From an uncultured Verrucomicrobiota bacterium (lineage in GTDB: Bacteria > Verrucomicrobiota > Verrucomicrobiia > Chthoniobacterales > SZAS-18): DNA of 10,070 nucleotides. Shown here one piece after another: positions 1 to 6,984 of the stretch (its first letter is position 1; the number at the start of each line of letters is the position of its first letter). The position numbers and the translations under genes were made by a program. The stretch covers positions 1 to 10,070 of the forward strand of contig CALMVM010000617.1 of assembly GCA_937873255.1 (NCBI GenBank), written 5' to 3'. The notes under the pieces are model-generated. The model was not told the DNA's origin. It saw only the letters and a program-made list of their open reading frames with translations, and did no database searches.

Positions 1-2724
1 GTTCCCTGATTTTTCCGATTGGTTCGGGGAGGGGAAATTGCTATCCAGCGAATTCACGGAACGGCTCGGAGAGCCGTCAGGCCCCTGGTTGGAAGGCGCT
101 TCGATCCAATAACGTTTCCGCTCGAACGGATAAGTCGGCAGGGCGACCCGGCGACGGGTTTCTCCGGTGTGCAGCGCGTTCCAATCGGCGGCAACGCCTT
201 CCGACCACAAACGGCCGAGCGTCGTCAGCGTCGTTTCCACGCTGTCGTGGTTTTCCTGCAAGGAAGACAAGATCGTCTTCCCCGACGCCGCCGGATGCTG
301 ACGCGCGAGCGGTGCAAGCATCTGCCCAGGTCCGACTTCCAACAGAAGATAGTTTGTCTCGTCGCGCAGCAGTTCACCGATGCCATCCGCGAAACGTACC
401 GGCTCGCGCAGGTGTCTCGCCCAATAGAGTGGATCGGTCGCCTCGGCATCGGTGATCCAATGACCGGTGACGTTCGAGACGAATGGAATCGTCGGCGCGT
501 GGAGCGGCGCGCCGCGCACGAGAGACGCGAAAGGCTCGACCACCGGCGCGACCATCGCCGAATGGAAAGCGTGCGAGGTCTTCAGCCGCCGCGCGGCGAC
601 CCTGCGGGCGTCGAGTTGTTTTTCAAACGCGGAGATCGCGGCGTCGGGACCGGAAACCACGCACAGGTTCGGCGAATTGACGGCGGCGATTTCGAGTCCG
701 GCGTCTGCCAGCAGCGGCAGGAGTTCGGTTTCCGGCAAACGCACGGCGAGCATCGCGCCGGTGGGTTGAGCCTGCACGAGACGGGCGCGTTCGGCGACGA
801 GGCGGAGGGCGTCTTCGAGCGTGAAAACGCCCGCCAGACACGCCGCGATGTACTCGCCGACGCTGTGCCCGAGCATCGCCGCCGGCAATACACCCCACGA
901 CATCCACAACCGCGCCAGCGCGTAGCCGAAAGCGAACAGCGCCGGCTGCGTGAACTCGGTCTGGTCGAGGCGCGCTTCATGACCCTGCGTTGGGTAAACC
1001 ACCTCGCGCAGGTCGAACCACGGACGCAGGATTGCCGCGCAATGGTCGATCTCCGCGCGGAAGACGGGTTCGCCCCGGTACAACTCCACGCCCATGTTCA
1101 CCGCCTGCGATCCCTGGCCGGGAAACAGGAACGCCACCGGTGCAGCCTCGCGTGCTTCGTGGCGGGTAAACACGCGGCGCGCATTGCGTCCGGCAAGCGC
1201 GGCGGCGGCGTCTTCCAAGTCGCGCGCGACGACGATCCGTCGGTGCGGCCACGCACGCCGGCCGACCTGCAAGGTCCATGCGGCGTCGGCCGCGTCGAGG
1301 ATCGGCTTGGCGCGGAAACGACGCACGAGATTGTCGGTCGCCGCGTCGAGGGCGGTGTCGGTTTTTGCCGACAGGACGAACAGCTTGGGTTCGCGCGCGG
1401 ACGGCGCGGACGGCGCGGCGGCAGGGGGTTCTTCGAGAACGGCGTGGGCGTTCGTCCCGCCGACGCCGAAGTTGCTGACGCCCGCGCGGCGTGGCGTGTC
1501 GCCCGCCGGCCAAGGGAGCAGGCGCGTGTTGACGTAGAACGGGCTTTTGGCGAGGTCCAACTTCGGGTTGGGCGCGGAGAAGTGCAGACTCGGCGGGATG
1601 ACGGCGTGTTCGAGCGCGAGCGCCGTCTTGATGAGCGCGGCGACGCCGGAAGCCGTTTCGAGATGACCCACGTTTGTCTTGAGCGAACCGAGCGCGCAAA
1701 ATTGGTTCCCGGTCGCACCGCCCGCGCGGAATGCCCGTGTAAGACCAGCGAGTTCGATGGGATCACCGAGCGGGGTCGCGGTGCCGTGCGCCTCGACGTA
1801 CGAAATTGTCTCCGGCGGCACGTCGGCGAGCGCCTGCGCCATCTGGATGACCTCCGCCTGCCCGCCGACGCTCGGCGCGGTGTAGGAAACCTTGCCCGCG
1901 CCGTCGTTGTTGACCGCCGCGCCTTTGATGACGGCGATGACGTGGTCTCCGTCCGCCTGCGCGTCGGACAGGCGCTTGAGCACCACGACGCCCGCACCGC
2001 TGCTGAAGACCGTCCCGGCCGCCGACGCGTCGAACGTGCGCGTATGTCCGTCGGCCGACGCCATGCCGCCTTCCTGATAGGCGTAGGCGCGGCGTTGCGG
2101 AAACGAGATCGACACCCCGCCGGCCAACGCCATGTCGGCCTGGTAACCCAAAAGTGCATTGCACGCCTGCGCGACGGCGACGAGCGAGGTCGAGCAGGCC
2201 GTTTGCACGGTCATGCTCGGGCCGCGCAGGTTGAGCTTGTAGGAAACGCGCGTGGCGAGGAAATCCTTCTCGTTGCCGAGGAAATCCGCCGGGCCGCTCT
2301 GTTGGTAATCACCGACCAGACGCGCGATGAAGTCGCGGTCCGCGCACAAGTTGTAGAGCAGGTAGGAGTTCAGGCTCGCGCCGGCCCACACGCCGATCAG
2401 GCCGGGATACTTTCCCGGGTCGTAACCGGCGTGTTCGAGAGCTTCCCAGGCGCATTCGAGGAACACGCGTTGCTGCGGGTCCATCTGCTCGGCGTCGCGG
2501 GCGTGGACGTTGAAAAACGCCGTGTCGAACCCATCCGAGCCATCGAGCACGCCACGCGCGCGAACCTCGCGCTGGCCATCGGCGGCCGGGGCGTGGAGTT
2601 CGAGTTCGGCGTCGGTGAATCGCGTGATCGACTCGACGCCGTTTTTGAGGTTTTCCCAAAAGGCGGACACGTCGCCCGCGCCGGGGAACCGACCGGACAT
2701 ACCGATGATCGCGATGCTTTCCAT
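1..2724 (-). CDS. Type I modular polyketide synthase, KS-AT portion (3' end beyond window)
   Basis: Extends an acyl chain by a malonyl-derived C2 unit; probably takes its starter from the NRPS loading protein encoded just upstream. The frame is open from ATG 2724 to position 1 (908 codons, no stop seen). The ketosynthase begins at residue 4 (IAIIGMSGRFPGA) and has its triad: Cys177 in TACSTSLVA, His313 in YVEAHGTATP, His354 in KTNVGHLE. After a linker rich in Ala, Pro and Ser, the acyltransferase runs from about residue 530 (FLFPGQGSQ) to 850, with nucleophile Ser621 in GHSVGEY and HAFH at 718-721. HAFH is the signature of malonyl-CoA rather than methylmalonyl-CoA selection. The usual post-AT motif PTYPFERKRYW is at 863-873, then a Ser/Asn/Pro-rich linker reaches the edge. 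DH, KR, ER, ACP or TE domains may follow outside. The start is supported by AGGA 12 nt upstream and a 16-bp gap from the NRPS stop. The protein starts directly at the KS with no N-terminal docking extension. Confidence 0.95.
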   Translation of the reverse strand, partial: MESIAIIGMSGRFPGAGDVSAFWENLKNGVESITRFTDAELELHAPAADGQREVRARGVLDGSDGFDTAFFNVHARDAEQMDPQQRVFLECAWEALEHAGYDPGKYPGLIGVWAGASLNSYLLYNLCADRDFIARLVGDYQQSGPADFLGNEKDFLATRVSYKLNLRGPSMTVQTACSTSLVAVAQACNALLGYQADMALAGGVSISFPQRRAYAYQEGGMASADGHTRTFDASAAGTVFSSGAGVVVLKRLSDAQADGDHVIAVIKGAAVNNDGAGKVSYTAPSVGGQAEVIQMAQALADVPPETISYVEAHGTATPLGDPIELAGLTRAFRAGGATGNQFCALGSLKTNVGHLETASGVAALIKTALALEHAVIPPSLHFSAPNPKLDLAKSPFYVNTRLLPWPAGDTPRRAGVSNFGVGGTNAHAVLEEPPAAAPSAPSAREPKLFVLSAKTDTALDAATDNLVRRFRAKPILDAADAAWTLQVGRRAWPHRRIVVARDLEDAAAALAGRNARRVFTRHEAREAAPVAFLFPGQGSQAVNMGVELYRGEPVFRAEIDHCAAILRPWFDLREVVYPTQGHEARLDQTEFTQPALFAFGYALARLWMSWGVLPAAMLGHSVGEYIAACLAGVFTLEDALRLVAERARLVQAQPTGAMLAVRLPETELLPLLADAGLEIAAVNSPNLCVVSGPDAAISAFEKQLDARRVAARRLKTSHAFHSAMVAPVVEPFASLVRGAPLHAPTIPFVSNVTGHWITDAEATDPLYWARHLREPVRFADGIGELLRDETNYLLLEVGPGQMLAPLARQHPAASGKTILSSLQENHDSVETTLTTLGRLWSEGVAADWNALHTGETRRRVALPTYPFERKRYWIEAPSNQGPDGSPSRSVNSLDSNFPSPNQSEKSGN

Positions 2725-2740
2725 GGCGGAAGAAATTCCT

Positions 2741-4675
2741 TTAACGAGCTGCCAGTCGCGCGCGGGCGGCGTGGGCGGCGGCCTGTTGCTGGCGGCGGGC
2801 GCGTTCCTGGATCGAGTGACCCGTATCAGGGTGAGCGGGAGACTCGGCCTGCGGGTTCAGGTAACGGGCGAGCGCGGCGATGGTGGGATACTCGAAAAGC
2901 GCCGTGACGGGGAATTCGTGCTGGAGCGCCTGCGCGAGTTTGGTGTGGACCTTGACGGCGTGGATCGAGTTGCCGCCGGCCTCGAAGAAGTTGTCGCGCA
3001 CGCCGGGGTTTTTGATGGCGAGGGTTTCCTCCCACAGACGGGCGATGATTTTTTCCAGCGGCGTCGTGGGCGGGGCGGAGGCGGACCTTGCCTCGGTGCG
3101 CGTGGCTTCGTAACGCGGCAGGGCGCGGCGGTCCACCTTGCCGCTCGGGGTTAAAGGCAGCGCGGTGAGCGTGGCGAAATGGGTCGGCACCAGATAATCG
3201 GGCATCCGGTCGAGCAACCAGCGGCGCAAGTCGGCGGCGGCCGGAACAGGGACGCCCGCGCGCGGCACGATGTAGCCGACGAGTTCTTGGCCCCCGCCGC
3301 CGGACGGGTCGGAGGCCACGCCGATGGCGGTTTCCTTGACGGCGGGGTGTCGGGAAAGGATGGCCTCGATCTCGCCGGGTTCGACGCGGAAGCCGCGGAT
3401 TTTTACCTGGTCGTCGGCGCGGCCGAGGAACTGAAGCACGCCATCAGGTCCGCGTTGCACGAGATCGCCCGTCCGGTAGAAGCGACCCTCCGAGGTCTCG
3501 ACGAATCGGGCGGCGGTGAGTTCGGGATTGTGCAGATATCCACGGGCGAGGCACGCGCCTCCGAGGGACAGCGCGCCGGGCGTACCATCCGGGACGGGTT
3601 GTCCGTCATCGTCGAGCAACCGGATTTCAACGTTGTCGATGGGCTGGCCGATGGGCGGAAGGGCAGGCCATTGGTCGGGCGGACCGGTCAGGACGTGCGC
3701 GGTGGCGACGTGCGTTTCGGTCGGGCCGTAATGGTTGTGCAAGGCGCAGCCGGGCAGGCCCGTGAAAAACCGCGTGACCGCCGGCGTGATCCGCAACGCC
3801 TCGCCCGCCACGATGACCTCGCGCAAGCTCGTCGGCACGAAATCGCTGTTCACGACCTGTTCGGCCAATTGGTAGAGCATGACCGGGGGCAGGAACACGC
3901 GCTGGATGTCCTCTTCCGCCAGGAAACGCAGCAATCCGCGCGGGTCGCGGCGCAGTTCGTCGGAAACAACCGCCAGCGTGCCGCCCGTGCCGAGGGTGGA
4001 GAAAATCTCCTGGAACGAAACGTCGAAGCTCAGCGGAGCGAATTGCAGCACGCGCGCGCCGACCGCCGGCGGCAGCGTGCGCGCCTGCCAGCGCAGGAGA
4101 TTGAGCATCGGACCGTGCTCCATGGCGACCCCTTTCGGCTGGCCGGTCGAGCCGGACGTGTAGATGACGTACGCCAGCCGGCCGGCGCCGTCCGTGCCGG
4201 GATCGGGCAGAAGGTCGTCTGCGGTGGGATCGTCGGAGGTCTGGAATCTCGGGAGCGAAACGAGCGTCACGCCCGCCGGGAGGGGTCGCGTCCACACGGC
4301 AGGATCGGACACGAGCACGGGGGCACGGGAATTTTCCAGCATGAACGCGAGGCGTTCCGCCGGGTATTCGGGCGCCAGCGGGAGGTACGCACCACCCGCT
4401 TTCAGCACGCCCAGGACCGCCGTGATTGCCTCCACCGAACGCCCCAGGCACACGCCCACCGGCACCTCCGGCCCCACGCCGAGCGCGCGCAGGCGGCGGG
4501 CGAGGGCATCGGAGTGGCGGTCAAGCGCGCAGTAGGTCAGGCCGTGCTCACCCTGGGTCACAGCGCAAACATCCGGGGTGCGCGCCGCCTGCGCCTCAAA
4601 GAGCCGGTGGACTCCCGTGGCGACAGCGGGGTCCAGCCCGGCGGCGGAAGTCTGGAAAAAGGGACGGCTGTTCAC
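2741..4675 (-). CDS. NRPS loading module, adenylation-thiolation (A-PCP), predicted to activate proline
   Basis: Adenylates an amino acid with ATP and loads it on its own carrier domain; 644 aa, no condensation domain, hence a chain-initiating module. A-domain core motifs in order: LKAGGAYLPL (91-100), YTSGSTGQPKG (172-182), FDVSFQEIF (217-225), YGPTE (316-320), YRTGDL (400-405), the GRADDQVKIRGFRVEPGEIE block (418-437) and the A10 lysine K513 in TPSGKVDRR. By alignment to the GrsA numbering the pocket residues are D218 V219 Q222 F261 I288 A290 H315 V323 A324 K513. This differs from the known proline code DVQ(L/F)IAHVVK only at the variable ninth position. The thiolation domain has Ser570 in FFEAGGNSI as the phosphopantetheine site. 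A basic Ala/Arg/Gln-rich helix (about 621-644) ends the protein and resembles the PCP-to-KS linker of fused hybrids. The GTG start is the only start after an in-frame TAG at 4691-4693. It lacks a well-placed Shine-Dalgarno site. The PKS gene follows after 16 bp, surely in the same operon. Confidence 0.95.
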   Translation of the reverse strand: MNSRPFFQTSAAGLDPAVATGVHRLFEAQAARTPDVCAVTQGEHGLTYCALDRHSDALARRLRALGVGPEVPVGVCLGRSVEAITAVLGVLKAGGAYLPLAPEYPAERLAFMLENSRAPVLVSDPAVWTRPLPAGVTLVSLPRFQTSDDPTADDLLPDPGTDGAGRLAYVIYTSGSTGQPKGVAMEHGPMLNLLRWQARTLPPAVGARVLQFAPLSFDVSFQEIFSTLGTGGTLAVVSDELRRDPRGLLRFLAEEDIQRVFLPPVMLYQLAEQVVNSDFVPTSLREVIVAGEALRITPAVTRFFTGLPGCALHNHYGPTETHVATAHVLTGPPDQWPALPPIGQPIDNVEIRLLDDDGQPVPDGTPGALSLGGACLARGYLHNPELTAARFVETSEGRFYRTGDLVQRGPDGVLQFLGRADDQVKIRGFRVEPGEIEAILSRHPAVKETAIGVASDPSGGGGQELVGYIVPRAGVPVPAAADLRRWLLDRMPDYLVPTHFATLTALPLTPSGKVDRRALPRYEATRTEARSASAPPTTPLEKIIARLWEETLAIKNPGVRDNFFEAGGNSIHAVKVHTKLAQALQHEFPVTALFEYPTIAALARYLNPQAESPAHPDTGHSIQERARRQQQAAAHAARARLAAR

Positions 4676-4687
4676 TGCCTCGGAATG

Positions 4688-4716
4688 TTTCTACCCTGTG
4701 ATCTACAGAGTAGAAA
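4688..4716 (-). promoter_or_regulatory. Operator-like palindrome / 5'-leader hairpin before the NRPS start
   Basis: Two 12-nt arms (4688-4699 TTTCTACCCTGT and 4705-4716 ACAGAGTAGAAA) are inverted repeats with one mismatch around the 5-nt spacer GATCT. In minus-strand RNA the mismatch becomes a G-U pair, so a full 12-bp stem could form 12 nt ahead of the GTG start. It is not followed by a U tract, so a terminator is unlikely. It adjoins the -12 element of a candidate sigma54 promoter and would cover the predicted start of transcription. It could be a repressor or activator operator or a structured leader; the sequence alone does not decide. Confidence 0.5.
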
Positions 4717-4731
4717 GCCATTTCCGTGCCC
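4716..4731 (-). promoter_or_regulatory. Candidate sigma54 (-24/-12) promoter of the NRPS-PKS operon
   Basis: On the minus strand the segment reads GGGCACGGAAATGGCT. Against the RpoN consensus TGGCACG-N4-TTGCW it keeps the essential GG and GC dinucleotides at the required 10-nt spacing, the CACG following GG, and the final T. It misses only the first T and one T of the -12 element. Transcription would begin near 4705, about 30 nt before the GTG start. An activator-binding site further upstream is expected for such promoters but would lie in the repeat or in larC. A chance match is possible. Confidence 0.4.
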
Positions 4732-4736
4732 CCCTT

Positions 4737-4820
4737 GGCAGAAAGGATGAAGGACGAAGGCAGAGCGAAAATCTGGCCTCCGGTCTTTTGGTTCTGCCTT
4801 CATCCTTCATCCTTTCTGCC
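4737..4820. repeat. Long inverted repeat (27-bp arms) between larC and the NRPS gene
   Basis: Arms 4737-4763 and 4794-4820 are inverted copies matching at 26 of 27 positions, separated by 30 bp. Each arm holds GGCAGAAAGGATGAAGG and an internal tandem of GGATGAAGG. The right arm overlaps the 3' end of larC and supplies its last codons (GRKDEG) and the TGA stop. There is no T tract after the stem, so it is not a standard intrinsic terminator. It looks like a REP-like or MITE-like palindromic element. Short ATGAAGG-rich elements that read SSFIL or KDEG are, from memory, common between genes in planctomycetes and verrucomicrobia; this is recall, not a search. Confidence 0.75.
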
Positions 4821-5285
4821 TGCATATGCCTGCACTGCCGCCGCGTAGACCTCGCGCAACGCCACCCCGGCCCGGTCGGCCGCCTCGCGGCAACTCTCGT
4901 ATTCCGGCGCGATTTGCAAAAGTTCGCCGTCCGCGTCGGACCCGAGCTTGACCTGGACTTCACCGTACGCCGTTTGCACCACCTCGAACCTACGCGCCAG
5001 CTTCAGCCGGCGCTTCTCACTCAAACGCAGCCCGAACGCCGTGGTTTCGCGGAAGATCACGTCCGCCATCCGCTCGACCGCCGCCGGTTCGCACAACACC
5101 GTCAGGAGCACGCCGGGGCGGTTCTTTTTCATCTGCGCGGGCGTGAAAAACGCGTCCAGCGCACCGGCCGCCAACAGCCGTTCGAGCGTCGCGCCGACGA
5201 TCTCGGGGGACAGATCGTCGATGTTCGTCTCGATCTGCGTGACCGTGTCCGTCAGGTAACGGCCGGCCGTCGGCGCGGGGTCCAT
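4800..5285 (-). CDS. larC: LarC C-terminal part, nickel insertase for nickel-pincer cofactor (second frame)
   Basis: C-terminal domain of LarC, the CTP-dependent enzyme that puts nickel into the pyridinium-3,5-bisthiocarboxylate mononucleotide cofactor used by lactate racemase LarA and relatives. The diagnostic motif is IETNIDDLSPEIVG near residue 18, then FFTPAQMKKNRPGVLLTVLC and TTAFGLR, in family order. It lies one frame away from the N-terminal part. The first ATG, at 5285, has no Shine-Dalgarno site close by, and the frame is open back to 5393, so this piece is probably made as the end of a frameshifted LarC rather than from its own start. A +1 shift at the upstream TAG would give 330 + 168 residues, a full LarC once the His-rich insert is allowed for. 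The final residues GRKDEG are encoded by the inverted repeat. Confidence 0.85.
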   Translation of the reverse strand: MDPAPTAGRYLTDTVTQIETNIDDLSPEIVGATLERLLAAGALDAFFTPAQMKKNRPGVLLTVLCEPAAVERMADVIFRETTAFGLRLSEKRRLKLARRFEVVQTAYGEVQVKLGSDADGELLQIAPEYESCREAADRAGVALREVYAAAVQAYAGRKDEG

Positions 5286-5299
5286 CGGGAAACAGGAGA

Positions 5300-5320
5300 A
5301 ATCGCTAATCCTCGACGAGT
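5300..5320 (-). other. Candidate programmed +1 frameshift site joining the two larC frames
   Basis: The first frame ends GAA CTC GTC GAG GAT TAG C, with the stop at 5305-5307. Skipping one base at GAT-TAG continues as AGC GAT TTC in the frame that encodes the conserved ETNIDD domain. The sense codon before the stop could re-pair +1 (GAU to AUU), the stop has a C after it, and a GAGGA resembling a Shine-Dalgarno site lies immediately upstream. These are the ingredients of the prfB-type +1 shift. A programmed frameshift at this inter-domain point is established for larC1/larC2 of Lactobacillus plantarum. A true mutation or a sequencing error is the alternative. Confidence 0.55.
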
Positions 5321-6297
5321 TCGCCCAGCACGGCGCGCAGGACGTTCGGGCGGCTGGGAATGTCGCGGCTGCCGAGGCCGTAACCGATTTTTTCTACCGT
5401 CATGCGTGGCATCGGGCCGAAACCGGCCGCAAACTCCGCCGCGATGGCCGCGCCCGTCGGCGTGATGAACTCGAACGGCTCGTCGATCTGACCGACGGGA
5501 ATGCCTTGAAGGATTTCCAAGGTCGCCGGGGCCGGGATCGGGAACCGGCCGTGCGCGCAATCGATCCAGCCGCGTCCGTCGGCGAGCGGACCGCAAAAAA
5601 TCTTTTGGACGCCGAGTTCCTCGATGCCCGCGCACGCCAGGACGATGTCCGCGATGGAATCCAACGCGCCGACCTCGTGGAAGCCGATGGACTCGACGGT
5701 CGCGCCGTGAATCTTCGCCTCGGCGACGGCGACACGGTGAAAAATGCTCAGCGCGTGCTTCTTGACGAAATCCGACAGGTCGCTCGATTCGATCAGCGCA
5801 CGGATTTCCGCGTACGAACGACCGTGCTCGTGCTCGTGTTCGTCGTGTCCGTGGTCATGCTCGTGCCCGTGGTCGTGGGCGTGATGTTCGTGCCCATGGT
5901 CGTGGGCATGGTGCCCGTGGTCGTGCTGGTGATGCTCATGCTCGTGCTCGTGGGAATGCCCATGATCGTGGTCGTGGCCGCAGCAGTCGTGCCCGTGCTC
6001 GTGTTCGTGAGCATGCTCGTGCGCCCCCTCCGTTTCATGCGCGTGCGCGTGAACCTGCCCGTGTTCATCCGGTTCCTCATCCTGGTCGTGCGTATGGGTC
6101 GCCCCGGCGTGGATGCCGAACTTCACCCCCTCGACGCCCTGTTTCTTGCGCCGCTCGAAGTGCATGTGGAAATCGCCGATTTCAAGCTTGGACAACTCCC
6201 ACTCGAACGACGACGGCTTGACGCCGAGGTCGCACAGCGCCCCGACGGTCATGTCGCCGCTGATGCCGGAAAAACAATCGAGGAAAAGGACTCGCAT
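5305..6297 (-). CDS. larC: LarC N-terminal part with His-rich domain, nickel-pincer cofactor synthesis
   Basis: N-terminal domain of LarC (DUF111 family), acting in the cytoplasm on the nickel-pincer precursor. It opens with the family signature FLDCFSGISGDM (5-16) and has SIGFHEVGALDSIADIV (203-219), GRFPIPAPAT (250-259), FITPTGAAI (277-285) and SRPNVLRAVLGE (315-326), which is where single-chain LarC proteins pass into the C-terminal domain. Residues 68-158 are a His-Asp/Glu repeat, probably a nickel store or delivery tail. The frame stops with TAG at 5305-5307 after GELVED. Start ATG 6297 is placed by the conserved N terminus; no clear Shine-Dalgarno site precedes it. No larA, larB or larE is in the window. 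Confidence 0.93.
   Translation of the reverse strand: MRVLFLDCFSGISGDMTVGALCDLGVKPSSFEWELSKLEIGDFHMHFERRKKQGVEGVKFGIHAGATHTHDQDEEPDEHGQVHAHAHETEGAHEHAHEHEHGHDCCGHDHDHGHSHEHEHEHHQHDHGHHAHDHGHEHHAHDHGHEHDHGHDEHEHEHGRSYAEIRALIESSDLSDFVKKHALSIFHRVAVAEAKIHGATVESIGFHEVGALDSIADIVLACAGIEELGVQKIFCGPLADGRGWIDCAHGRFPIPAPATLEILQGIPVGQIDEPFEFITPTGAAIAAEFAAGFGPMPRMTVEKIGYGLGSRDIPSRPNVLRAVLGELVED
5824..6096 (-). repeat. His-rich low-complexity repeat inside larC
   Basis: Codes for residues 68-158 of the LarC N-terminal part: 39 histidines in 91 residues, mostly alternating as HD, HE, HG and HA, with one CC pair at 105-106. At DNA level it is a degenerate tandem of 6-bp units (GGTCGT / GCTCGT / GCCCAT on the plus strand) with longer near-copies around CCCATGGTCGTGGGC. 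Such tracts are typical of nickel-handling proteins (HypB, UreE, SlyD). This one is long and may vary in length between strains. Confidence 0.9.
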
Positions 6298-6342
6298 AAA
6301 GGATCAAAGAAACTGCACGCCCGCGAAAATACAAACGCCAAT

Positions 6343-6362
6343 GCGCGGTCCGGCCGCCGCGC
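6343..6362 (-). terminator. Weak terminator-like hairpin after the 6364-6984 gene
   Basis: Directly after the TAG of the secreted-protein gene the minus strand has GCGCGG, an 8-nt loop and CCGCGC, followed some bases later by a T-rich stretch (GTTTGTATTTTC). The stem is only 6 bp and the T tract is displaced and interrupted, so termination would be partial at best. It is the only candidate punctuation between this gene and larC. Confidence 0.25.
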
Positions 6363-6363
6363 G

Positions 6364-6984
6364 CTACGGCAGGACGATCTTAATGGTTGGGCCGTACTCG
6401 AAGCTGCCGGCGCTGCGTTGGTTGATGGGCCGCGCCGCGCCCGTGTCGTCCTTGGTTTGACCGTGCACCTCATTCTCGATCTTGAGGGGCAGGTGGTCCG
6501 CATCGGAGATCCACAGCTTGCTCTTAACTGCCATTCCTTCGGTCTCGATGGTGCAGGCAATCATGGTCGTCGGCAGGTCACGGAAGGTTTTGCGCTCCAC
6601 GACGTGCGCTTCCTTGATGGGGTCGAGCAACCCCGCCATGCTGAATTTCTCCCGCGAGGATTTCAGGAGTTGCACCATCTTGGCGTCGCCGTCCGAGACG
6701 GTGCCGTCCTGTTGGCGGACGCGGGTGTTCGTGCCATCGGTGAAACATTGGAGTTCCGGCAGGACCAGGCGGAACAAGTCGGGTTGGACGAATTCCGCAA
6801 CGACCGTCTGAGCCTTGTTGGTGTCGAGGTTCGTGATGACGGTGGTCCGACGCCAGGCTTTGGCTTTGGCGAGCGCGGCCTGCGCGGCGCGGAGTTCTTG
6901 GACGGCGGCATCGTCGGCGCGGACAGCGGTGAACGCCAGACAGGCGGCGACGACGGCGAGCAGCGGGGAAGAAATCGGTTTCAT
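6364..6984 (-). CDS. Secreted protein of LolA/DUF2092-like appearance, paralog of the 7845-8480 product
   Basis: Exported protein of 206 aa with no assigned function. The frame extends upstream to an ATG at 7056, but the ATG at 6984 is preferred because it opens a clean signal peptide: MKPISSP, then a hydrophobic stretch, then cleavage after VRA before DDAAVQEL. The mature part starts with an Ala-rich helix and continues with alternating beta-type segments. It holds a QPDLFRLVLPE segment, KLWISDADHLPLKIENEVHG and the ending FEYGPTIKIVLP. This order of helix followed by a half-barrel of strands suggests the LolA/LppX fold, in which a lipid or hydrophobic ligand is held in the periplasm; this is inferred from the pattern, not from a search. 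The closing segments match those of the 7845-8480 product. It lies 130 bp from the divergent peptidase gene, and no clear promoter or Shine-Dalgarno site was found there. Confidence 0.75.
   Translation of the reverse strand: MKPISSPLLAVVAACLAFTAVRADDAAVQELRAAQAALAKAKAWRRTTVITNLDTNKAQTVVAEFVQPDLFRLVLPELQCFTDGTNTRVRQQDGTVSDGDAKMVQLLKSSREKFSMAGLLDPIKEAHVVERKTFRDLPTTMIACTIETEGMAVKSKLWISDADHLPLKIENEVHGQTKDDTGAARPINQRSAGSFEYGPTIKIVLP

Noticed and set aside
19..2907. 962-codon open frame on the plus strand
   Set aside because: It lies antisense to the PKS gene, whose KS and AT motifs are intact; its Arg/Gly-rich translation shows no domain and is what GC-rich third positions produce opposite a real gene.
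3179..4750. 523-codon plus-strand open frame
   Set aside because: It is opposite the NRPS A-PCP gene, with no recognisable motif, and is explained by codon bias of the real gene.
4688..4820. Intrinsic terminator for larC
   Set aside because: Neither the 29-bp palindrome nor the long inverted repeat is followed on the minus strand by a run of T.
5259..5270. 12-bp perfect palindrome ACGGCCGGCCGT within the larC C-terminal part, considered as a frameshift-stimulating stem
   Set aside because: It has no loop as written and such GC palindromes are expected by chance in this base composition; no extended stem was found.
5824..6096. CRISPR or tandem non-coding repeat array
   Set aside because: The periodicity is that of His-Asp/Glu codons within the larC frame, without spacers of constant size.
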